Positions 52,382 through 60,000 of a stretch of 60,000 nt of DNA are shown in pieces. The notes beneath the pieces are model-generated. The model saw only the letters and a list, made by a program, of their open reading frames with translations, was not told the origin of the DNA and made no database searches. Source of the stretch: Hydractinia symbiolongicarpus (taxonomy: Eukaryota > Cnidaria > Hydrozoa > Anthoathecata > Hydractiniidae). Where the stretch lies: the NCBI RefSeq assembly GCF_029227915.1, contig NC_079881.1, forward strand, positions 12,253,501 to 12,313,500, read 5' to 3'. The stretch's first letter is position 1; every line of letters begins with the position of its first letter. The position numbers were made by a program, and so were the translations under genes.

Positions 52382-53671
52382 TCATAACATAATATCCTCA
52401 TGCTGCTTTTGTTGGGGTTGTTCGGGTATATGAGGCGATGTAGCATGTTTTAGAGGTGTAATAGGCGTGGCATGCTTAGGAGGCACGGGGGGTAGTTTAA
52501 TATCTGCCACATGTCTGATGGTATGCCTAGGAGGTGGTTTGATAGCCCTCTCTGTATGCCTCACAATACGCTTGTTATTTAAATTAAGTTGGATGCCTAT
52601 TATTGCATTTGCGGGTGCGATCAAAATATTGTTGTTGTACCCCACAATCTTGCCTATGCGCAGGTTCATGTCGGAAGGCAGCATATATACTCCGTGCATT
52701 ACAGCGAAATTTACAGGGGTCCGGGCATATTGGAGTACTGTTTGAAACTCCGTAATATCCCGGCCATGGCCTCAAATTTCTGCAGTAGAACCTGCCTTGC
52801 CGTATAATTGTCCGAGCCGGATCCGATCAGGGATGCCTTGACCCTTGCTTGCGATCCCAGCAATAAGACCAAATAAACCCTGATACACTCGCTTAGCTTG
52901 GTCAACCCTTCAGATGTCAAACCCGGACTAGCTGGCATGATGAATTTGGCCCAGTCCCCGTTAACTTGGGGCCACCATCTACCGTTTGTCAATGATGACA
53001 TGACAGCTTTGAACTTATATAAGGCGTTAGGATCTGCACCATACTCACGGCATACCTGTGTATGTATGTATGTATGTTTCTTTATTTAACGTTGGTCAAA
53101 TTTACAAGATAGCTTTCGCTAATAAAAACCAACTAACGTAACAAATAATAATAATAATAATAATAATGAAAAATAACATTCTGGGCAAAGATAAATTAAA
53201 GTTTACAATTCATATTTTACACTTTTTTTTTTCATCAATTTTTTTTACATATTTTACAATTACATAAAATAGAATCCTGGCAGGCTAATTTAACCGTGAA
53301 CTCTTCAATGGTTGAACTATTTTTAATTTCACGGGGAAGATTATTCCATATCCAACAACTTTGATACAAGATGGAATTTGTATGTGCATATCCCGAGGTG
53401 GATAGGGGCTTTTATACTGAGAAAACCCATCATCATACGGCATGGGTACTTTCATTCTGGCAAGGATACGATGCATGTGGTAATAGACATGGAATTTAAA
53501 GTTGGAGTTTATAAGAGGTACGGAACCCGTCATGTGCTTAGCACTGATGCCCAGGGCTGTCGTGGCGCAGTGCGTGGAAAAATTTACCTGAATTTTCCAA
53601 TAGTCCATAACCTGTCCCTTCAAACCCAGTTGAACGGGGTCATAAGTATGTTGTTGGAACCCGGATGGCAT
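52382..53671 (-). pseudogene. Conserved Polinton protein interrupted by a LINE
   Basis: The 5' part (53671 down to about 53405) reads MPSGFQQHTYDPVQLGLKGQ, DYWKIQVNFSTHCATTALGI and FHVYYHMHRILARMKVPMPY. A LINE fragment of about 345 bp follows. Coding resumes at CREYGADPNALYKFKAV (53050) with SSLTNGRWWPQVNGDWAKFI and SEGLTKLSECIRVYLVLLLG. After a frameshift near 52725 it continues MHGVYMLPSDMNLRIGKIVG to a Pro/His-rich tail. The frame is open upstream to 53764, overlapping the divergent plus-strand gene, so I chose the internal Met at 53671. Function unknown. The helical and aromatic-rich content would suit a structural or replication accessory role, which is inference. Confidence 0.75.
53058..53402 (-). 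mobile_element. 5'-truncated LINE insertion
   Basis: On the minus strand it encodes the C-terminus typical of non-LTR reverse transcriptases (IPSCIK, WNNLPREIKNSSTIEEFTVK) and a Cys pair. It then has an AT-rich 3' region with a short ATT repeat and ends in a CATA microsatellite (53058-53075). It splits a Polinton gene, so it arrived after the element. The 5' edge is approximate. Confidence 0.82.
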
Positions 53672-53701
53672 ACTTGGTAAACTCCGGAAATACCAAAGGA
53701 T

Positions 53702-54329
53702 ATGAAACAACTGTATATCACTGATATAGATAAGCCTACTATATTCGAGAACTACCTCGGACAAGACACACGTATAGCTCTAAGATCGATAAGTATTTGA
53801 CCTGGATGGTTGAATTTGTATGGCAATACAGAGTTCACCATACGTAAGGTGGGCCTGACCAGAGGGTGACTCGGATCGAGATCCTTAGCGGTCTATACAG
53901 GATAGAGGATATTGCGACCATTGTGAACAGTCAGGCAGAGGATAAGATCAAACTTTTCATACTCAAAAATGGCTACTGTAGGTTGCGTGTCAGTGATGGG
54001 TACTCGGTGGTGATGAATACGACCCTGCAAAAAAGTATTATATGAAGGGCAACTACGATACCTATTATATGACCGATATTTATCAAAGATTGAGACTCGT
54101 TTGTCCGCAATTGGACAAAGACGACTGCCTATTGGATGGCAAAAAGTCTAAAATTCTGGCCCTGTTTCCCACCAAAGAGCTAAACGCTCGGGGGGATATG
54201 TTAACCTGGAGTTTTGATACCCCAACGTACCTTTCACTGAAGGGTAGCACGGATCGTAGACGTAGACGTCTACCATCATGAAAAGAACGTCACGTTCACT
54301 GGCCTAACTATGTGCATTCTCATAGAATA
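53702..54329 (+). pseudogene. Probable minor capsid (penton-like) protein
   Basis: Fragments in three frames read MKQLYITDIDKPTIFENYLG, then LYGNTEFTIRKVGLT, RIEILSGLYRIEDIATIVNS, SDGYSVVMNTTL, MTDIYQRLRLVCPQLDKDDC and YHHEKNVTFTGLTMCILIE. The beta-rich single-domain profile and the place in the element fit a Polinton minor capsid protein. I rate that assignment as moderate. Its stop TAA (54327-54329) is inside AATAAAGATG, the start of the next gene. At least four frameshifts or stops. Confidence 0.6.
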
Positions 54330-54332
54330 AAG

Positions 54333-54998
54333 ATGATCGATATAGCTAAGCTGTACCCAAACCTACCGAGTGCGCCTGCACAAAACGATGATATACCCGA
54401 GGAAATTCAGGTCTTTAGACTTAAAAAAATTGAGGGGATAGAACAGTATCTACGAAGTGAGATTAAGGAACGTGACAAATTTAAAATGCGTGGGACGTGG
54501 GTACGCTTATGCGACCATGGATTGCTGAGCATCAGCATCATGACCTCGGGCGTTGGGATAGGGGCGTTAGCCTCGGGTCTTGGGATTCCGCTGTGTATAG
54601 CTATGGGTGGTCATGATTGCTGTAGGAATCGGGCAAGCCGGTCTACGGAACTCCAGCAAGAGGCTGGGTGTGAAATCCAAGAAGCATGATATTATCAGGC
54701 TACTCGCGGAAACCAATTTAAACTCCGTCGTCGATCTCATATCAAAGGTCGTAGAAAATGGGTGATATCTGATAATGAGTTTAGTCTCATTATTCAGGAG
54801 AGACAAAAATATATGTTACTGAAAGAGCAAATACGCACTCGTGTCAAACGTATCGTTGACTCCATCAACAAACAAGAGCGTGCCCAGCTAGTTGCTAGAA
54901 GCCGAGAGGAAGGTAAAAATGAGGTTCAAAAAAACTTCAGTCTGTACAGTATGCAAGCACTATGTAGACACACCTCCTGCTTACAGCCCTTAATTTAG
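54333..54998 (+). pseudogene. Polinton membrane/coiled-coil protein
   Basis: It begins MIDIAKLYPNLPSAPAQNDD, followed by a helical region (FRLKKIEGIEQYLRSEIKER) and a long glycine-rich hydrophobic segment (LLSISIMTSGVGIGALASGL). A frameshift near 54605 leads into IIRLLAETNLNSVVDLISKV, and a second near 54762 into DNEFSLIIQERQKYMLLKEQ and a basic C-terminus. Probably a membrane-inserted virion protein. Confidence 0.65.
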
Positions 54999-55103
54999 TA
55001 TATTTTATAGGTCTTGTATGGCGTATAAAATATATGTTTTTTAATCCTCGCATAAAAACCATTCCTTTTTAAAGCCTTTAGACCTACATTCAGTGATGTG
55101 TAC

Positions 55104-55599
55104 CTAGGGGTAGTAATTTTTGCCTTGTACATAGACCGATGAAATAGCCAGGATGGCACTGGCCTGGCAGGGCTCATCGTAAGGTATCGGCATACCATAA
55201 AATTTGGTCGTGATCGCGTCCTTGTAATATTCGTGTTCAGCGTTCACATAGCGGTCCTTTTTCAGGGCTCTGTCGTCAATTGCCCAGATATCAACTCTTA
55301 AATCCTTAGCCAGATTTGACGATATTTCGCAATCCAATCAGGGTACTCCTTGAAATCGAGACTCATTGCCGGTACTGCGTTTGCGTTGTACCGGGTCACT
55401 CTATGTAGGGACCAGATTTCTGGTGTTTTTACTCTAAGCGCCGTCACAAGGTCCCGTGTATGGTACCCTATAATATACCTTTGATCCTTATCTCCGTTGG
55501 CGGGAATGGGATCTGATACCGACAGGTAGTCCACGTTGATATCATCGATGTCTGTAAATGCAGAAAATGAGTAGATTAATTTAGGGCTGACAACCTCAT
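55104..55599 (-). pseudogene. Polinton protein of unknown function
   Basis: Its ATG (55599) overlaps the upstream stop (ATGA), then an early frameshift moves it to the frame reading DYLSVSDPIPANGDKDQRYI, LHRVTRYNANAVPAMS and EYPDWIAKYRQIW. A second shift near 55300 leads to LRVDIWAIDDRALKKDR and AEHEYYKDAITTKFYGMPIP, ending GKNYYP. No catalytic motif recognised; it is not an integrase or cysteine protease by motif. Confidence 0.65.
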
Positions 55600-56027
55600 T
55601 TTAAAATTTCAGCATCTTGATAATTATGTATTTCGAACGATTGCGGAGGATTACATGTCATTGTACATACGCAGCCGTCACCGTTATACGTGATATATTC
55701 GTAATGGCAGTACCAGCACAAGATTTCACCTTTTATCACGAACCTCCTACCGCAGGTGCACCTGTCATATGCATCCAATATACGTTCACAGTCGTTGCAA
55801 TACTCCATTTGTTTATCACAGCTACAAGGACGATGATCATCTTCTAGGTCATCAAGACGTTCACTCAAAAGCCTCGAATGTCTCATCCATTCATTCACCC
55901 TCTCCTCCGATTCTTGTAATGCCAGGGCCAACGCTATTAGCGGCAAAAAGATACCAATACCGGTCATAAAAGTCATGGCTACCGCACTTCCAAATATATT
56001 AAATTTTGATTGACAGTTGACGCACAT
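55596..56027 (-). CDS. Membrane-anchored zinc-ribbon protein
   Basis: Intact 143 residues starting at TATAATAAAATG. An N-terminal hydrophobic helix (SAVAMTFMTGIGIFLPLIAL) is followed by a coiled coil (ESEERVNEWMRHSRLLSERL) and a cysteine cluster (CSC, CNDC, CTC, CWYC, CVC, C) suited to bind two zinc ions. The last codons overlap the next ATG. It may be a RING- or ribbon-like membrane protein. No exact family assigned. Confidence 0.7.
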   Translation of the reverse strand: MCVNCQSKFNIFGSAVAMTFMTGIGIFLPLIALALALQESEERVNEWMRHSRLLSERLDDLEDDHRPCSCDKQMEYCNDCERILDAYDRCTCGRRFVIKGEILCWYCHYEYITYNGDGCVCTMTCNPPQSFEIHNYQDAEILK

Positions 56028-56044
56028 TTTATTATATAGCCTCG

Positions 56045-56403
56045 TTATACATATTTGAGCATCCAGGGCTCCTTCTCAACAGCCTTGTTGCACATGTCCT
56101 GCGTCTTGAACTTATCCGGCACATCCTTAAGCGCGTGGGGAGTCCTTTCAACAACCCCATTCCCCATATTCTGCGTCTTGAAATGGTCCGGAATATGCTC
56201 AAGTATAAGGAGATCTTTTTCAACGGCCTTGTTACACATGTCCTGTGTCTTGAACCTATCCGGTACATACTTCTGCACCCAGTGATTCATTTCATGTCAC
56301 ATTTCATGTCCTGCGTCCTGAATTTTGACGGCACATACTCGAGCATATATGGCTGCTTTTCAACAGCTTTATTGCACATGTCTTGCGTTTTGAAACATTT
56401 CAT
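56045..56403 (-). pseudogene. FKTQDMCNKAV-repeat protein, short copy
   Basis: It starts just after TATAATAA. About four repeats of 26 residues follow, each with FKTQDMC, a KAVE helix and a (W/Y)MLxYVPDxF closing segment. The frame breaks once (stop at about 56290 after CDMK, recovered by a shift to NHWVQKYVPDRFKTQ). The final unit ends at KYV-stop. The repeats are near-identical to those of the adjacent right-end gene, so it likely arose by duplication of that gene's interior. Confidence 0.75.
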
Positions 56404-56464
56404 TTATTATAATAGTATTATCTTGCAACAATTACTGCAAGATAACCTTGGCCTAAGGCAACCC

Positions 56465-57244
56465 TCACACCTTTTCAAGATCTACTTTTTCATCCTCTGA
56501 AAAGCCCCAATCTATGACCCTATCTGGATGCCATGCTATTGGGACTAACTTCTCCTTAATTCTGGCCTTTTCGGCTTTCCTCTGGCGATATTGTTTTCGC
56601 CATTTAAATTTGCTTTTCCTATTTGATAGCATGCCCTGGGTAACAAACCAATCCGCTACGTATTCGGATAGGTAGGCAGGCCTTTAAATAACCCCATTAC
56701 ACATGTCTTGGGTATTGAACTTGTTAAGGACATACATGAGTACCCAGGGATCCTTTTCAATAGCCTTCATACACATGTCTTGCGTCTTGAAATGGTCCGG
56801 GGCATAGCCGAGCAGGCTCTCCTTCTACAGCCATGCTGCACATATGCTCCGTCTTGAACTGGTCGTATATATACTTGAACATTGAGGGATTGTGTTCAAC
56901 GACCTTGTTGCACATGCATTGCGTCTCGAATTGATCAGGCACGTGCCTGAACATATCAGATTCCCCCTCAACGGATTTGTTACACATGTCTTGTCCGGAA
57001 CAAGCGGTAGCATCATGGGCTCCTTTGCAACAGCTTCGTTACACATGCCTTGCGTCTTGAACTGGTCCTGGATAAACGCGAGCGCATAGAACTTCTCCTC
57101 AACAGCCTTGATCCAATTTTCCTGGCTTTCGATATCGTTCTTGAGATGTTGAAGCAGATCCTTCTTGCGCAGTCCCTGAACGCCTCTACATAATCCACGA
57201 CCTTTTGCAATATCTCGTAATTGTTTGACAGTGTATGAATCCAT
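56465..57244 (-). pseudogene. Right-end gene: SAP-like domain plus FKTQDMCNKAV repeats
   Basis: The ATG lies in the terminal repeat. Residues 1-40 form a SAP-like helix pair (YTVKQLRDIAKGRGL, LRKKDLLQHLKNDIE), homologous to the N-terminus of the polymerase at the other end. About seven 26-residue units follow (FKTQGMCNEAV, FETQCMCNKVV, FKTEHMCSMAV and others). The C-terminus reads EKLVPIAWHPDRVIDWGFSE. At least three frameshifts (57000, 56800, 56700) break it. The unit pattern (helix, YVPD turn, K-T-x-x-x-C helix) resembles the short helical repeats of giant-virus proteins such as DUF4116. That likeness is my inference. Confidence 0.8.
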
Positions 57245-57515
57245 TTCTCTCTTTATTATATACGGTTTTTAACACTGTCGGAAGATTTCATTCTGCTCAA
57301 AACTAACACAGTTATTTCCCTTTTTATTGCGATCAGGGAATTTTCCCTTTCTACTAATTTTTGTATGATGGAGAATTCCCCCTGTATGCGTGTTGATAAT
57401 TAGGGAATTATGTTAGAAATTTTTGAATCTTTTATCCTACAGATGACGTCACTACATTGCGCTGATTATTAGGGATATGTCCTTACTCATTGATGTCTAA
57501 TGATTATTAGGGACT
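57194..57515 (-). repeat. Right terminal inverted repeat of the Polinton
   Basis: Inverted partner of 43312-43605. The inner end reaches the codons for LRDIAKGRG of the right-end gene, equivalent to LLRDMARTRG at the left end. Indels of 2-40 bp distinguish the arms, so they have diverged since insertion. Confidence 0.92.
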
Positions 57516-58837
57516 CGTTGTGGGCGTGCGCGTGTGCGTTTTAGGGGCTGTGCCAGAAGGAACATTTCTCTATCTCTCCTTAATATGATATGTTGAAAAA
57601 ACAAGAAATTAATGAGAAAAAATTAAAATTTTTATTAAAATAAAACATCGCCGAAAAAAAATTATATATATATACGGAAGTAGCGACACACACAAAATGC
57701 CTTAAATAAAGAATGGGCGTTCCTTTGAACTAATCTCTCTTCAATAATAGCCGTATTCTGTCTGTTTGTGCGCAAGAAAAAAGTCGTGCTACGGAAACAC
57801 GAAATGCGATTAATTATTTATTTTTACAAAAGCTTTTGTTTAATTTAAGATTTCTTATACAAAAATTGTGGTTAGATGATTTTTGTTATTCCCTGGATGC
57901 AGTTTCTTTGTGCACGGTTAAAGTTACGAACAATCGCGTTGTCTATTTTTTTGAAAAGTTTAAATTATTCGCGTCTTTTTAAAGAAATCAACAACAACAA
58001 GTTTTTTGATAATAAGAAGAGAACAATAAATTTTAAGAAGATTATGTAAGTCATTTTTTGTTCGTTCTTAACATGAATTGGGTATTTATTTTCGAAATGT
58101 TGATTCGTCATTTACATTTTTTATAACAACAATAAATTTTGCCTGAAGTTGGATGTGCTTATTTTCTTTGTGGAAATTTATTATGTTTTTAACTAAAAAA
58201 AAAGCGTCAGAAAATGTCTAAATGCTATTTACAAGAGGAGCATCTTTCTTAACCCCAATCAGGCGGTAAAAATGCTCGAATTATTGTTAAATATATGAAT
58301 TTTACGAGAAAGCGGCATAACACTACTTCCGATAAACTATACTTTAAAAAAAAGAAAATGTGTAGTTTATACTTCTTCCGTGCCAATAAGTATATTTGTC
58401 CAGGGACCATAACTACCGTAGAGTAATTTCATAACAGTTTCCAATAATGATGGTACGCGAAATAATTATAACGGCGAATTCCCGTGAATTGAGTAACATT
58501 AGAGTAGCAATAGACAAATTAAAAAGCTATTAATGTTATACAATTCTGAAAAATGCTAAAAGATGGAGAGTGAAATTAAAAACACAAAAATATAAAATAG
58601 AAGAGTAGAATGTCAATAATCGTTGATCAAATGTTATTGTACGCGTTTCGTGCGTAGCCAATCCTGAAAACCATTTAACCCATCGTACAACGCTAATCAG
58701 CAATTATCTACAAGGAGGAGCTATACCCAACGGCTTTAGAATGAACTTTCACCATAATACCCCTATTTATAGACATTTAGAGACGGACGGACGGACGGAC
58801 GGACGGACGAATATGAAAATAATATGAAAAGATATTA
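57516..58837. other. Right flank of the Polinton, non-coding
   Basis: AT-rich sequence. A Helitron-like 5' end (TCTCTCTTCAATAATAGCCG) sits at 57734, and a GGAC repeat (about 7 units) at 58782-58810. No gene seen. Confidence 0.6.
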
Positions 58838-58905
58838 TCTCTATAATAATAGCCGTCGTCTGTCTGTCTCTGCGCGGACCCCCAGCTGAGTTAGAAAATG
58901 ATTTT
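58838..58905 (+). mobile_element. Helitron 5' end, plus orientation
   Basis: TTA|TCTCTATAATAATAGCCG, CTGTCTGTCTCTGCGCGGAC and CAGCTGAGTTAGAAAATGAT match the 5' half of the mini-Helitron at 42228-42399. The 3' end was not found before the window edge. Confidence 0.65.
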
Positions 58906-60000
58906 TTAGGTGAAGGAAAAACCTGCAACACACTAAAAGAAATCAAATATGCGAAAGTTCTATTCTTGTGATTACAGTATGAAGTTTATTTGTCGAGAAT
59001 GTAGTTGATAACTTTGTGACCATAAGTTTCACAAAATTTTTTGCTTAATGCTTAACAACTTGTGATGCACGAATTTAAGCCATTCTTTTTTTACACATGC
59101 AAGTCAGGGTGGCAAGAAATCATCCATTAAACTACTTTAATTTCTCCAGAGTACAAAACCACCCTTCTCCTCGGTTGTTAATTTAGGAATTCCTTTCAAC
59201 TCTCCGGTATTTAATTTTCAATACATTTTCACTCACGTTTAGATGGCAGTTTAAAGTATATTATGTAAAATCTAAGAGGATTTGTGTTCGCTTTGAAATA
59301 ATAATCCTTCTAAAAGTGTCTTTACACCGTATAAATATGCAGGATGACGATGGCGTTGCCAGGGAATCGGGAAAGCACTAAATCATGTCAGATCGTTGAA
59401 ACCTCTGACAGGTTCATCACTTCTTCCCAAAACTATTACGGACACCAGTGCATCTTTTTCATCTCTCTTCTTTCAGGTTGAAAAATTTTATTTGGAAAAC
59501 GAGTACATAAAATCTCATAACAAAAATTGTACCACTTAAGCAGTTTCTATGGCCTCGCATAATTTATTTAATGAACATGTTAATTCTTTGCAAATCTCAA
59601 CGTTATGGAAACTATCTAGAGGAAACCAATGTTTATATAGATAAAGATAACAATGTTTACATCATTTTTTGTGAAATAAAAACATATTTGTCATGTTCAA
59701 AAAAACACATGAAGTTTTTACAGACATACTATGAGGTATATTGTTTTCTATTCAGGGGTTCATCGTTAAATTATGATTTCTTTAATAATGTAATATATAG
59801 CATGTCAGTACAATACCATCCATAACATGTAATTCCAGAGAGTTTATACATTATTAAGTTTTATTATGGTAGTATTGCAATAATCGCTTATGACTTTGAT
59901 ATTTACCGCCGTTAGGTTTTATGCATGTGCATTTTGTATGTATTATTGGTGTAATTTTGTGTTAATTTTGCGTTTACTGACGTAAATTTTTTGTGTTTTG
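58906..60000. other. Non-coding, nothing recognised
   Basis: AT-rich, with short low-complexity open frames only (for example 59571-59825), none protein-like. Confidence 0.5.

Larger units (their letters stand above)
43312..57515. mobile_element. Polinton/Maverick (adintovirus-like) element, degraded, 14.2 kb
   Basis: Terminal inverted repeats of about 0.3 kb bound a set of genes diagnostic of Polintons: protein-primed DNA polymerase B, FtsK/HerA packaging ATPase, double-jelly-roll major capsid protein and a probable penton-like minor capsid protein, plus small Polinton-type proteins. GC content and codon use are clearly higher than the host sequence. The right terminus reads AGTCCCTAATAATC inward. 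No 6-bp target duplication could be identified. No RVE integrase or Ulp1/adenain protease was recognised. Almost every gene is broken, so the element is a fossil. Confidence 0.93.

Noticed and set aside
53378-53680. Plus-strand ORF opposite the conserved Polinton protein
   Set aside because: The minus strand reads DYWKIQVNFSTHCATTALGI in a coherent protein, so the plus frame is antisense.
55104-55599. Candidate integrase or cysteine protease
   Set aside because: I looked for D,D-35-E, HHCC and H-D/E-C arrangements and found none.
59571-59825. 84-residue ORF as a gene
   Set aside because: AT-rich, without recognisable motif, codon bias or splice context.

Overview
This is an AT-rich, intron- and transposon-dense animal (metazoan) sequence. 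The gene content and repeats (a receptor-for-egg-jelly/PKD gene, PIF/Harbinger, Penelope and Helitron elements, a Polinton/Maverick with giant-virus-like genes, and a short inverted-repeat element with AACCTCGTTCCCAGGGC ends) fit a cnidarian best. The species cannot be fixed from the sequence alone.

Region 1 (about 1.4-23.8 kb, minus strand) is one host gene: the 5' part of a polycystin-1-like (PKD1/REJ family) receptor. Thirteen coding exons can be traced from a signal-peptide ATG at 23778 to 1387. All exon phases join without a stop, giving 1354 residues: signal peptide, WSC-like cysteine domain, PKD repeats and a REJ module. The C-terminal half (expected GPS/GAIN, PLAT and membrane channel) lies beyond the left edge. 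Its introns hold a 15-bp satellite, a minisatellite that abuts a splice donor, Helitrons, a Penelope element, a LINE fragment, TTAA-flanked MITEs, and a 2.9 kb inverted-repeat transposon.

Region 2 (about 23.8-43.3 kb) has no host gene I can support. It contains scattered transposon remains: PIF/Harbinger transposase and a TTA-flanked MITE, a pogo/CENP-B-like fragment, a second Penelope, and a zero-gap head-to-tail Helitron array. It also holds an unusual 1.4 kb inverted-repeat-bounded unit with nine copies of CGTACGTCCGACAG.

Region 3 (about 43.3-57.5 kb) is a decayed Polinton/Maverick (adintovirus-like) element. Its ~0.3 kb terminal inverted repeats run into the first codons of the two end genes, so both inward-reading end genes begin with the same SAP-like domain. 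It encodes a protein-primed family B DNA polymerase, a packaging ATPase, major and probable minor capsid proteins, HNH/zinc-finger proteins, coiled-coil and membrane proteins, and proteins built from a ~26-residue FKTQDMCNKAV repeat. Most genes carry frameshifts, stops or deletions, and a LINE is inserted in one. I saw no recognisable integrase or adenain-type protease. Several gene junctions fuse stop codon, AATAAA and the next ATG.

Region 4 (57.5-60 kb) is non-coding with Helitron 5' ends and a short GGAC repeat.
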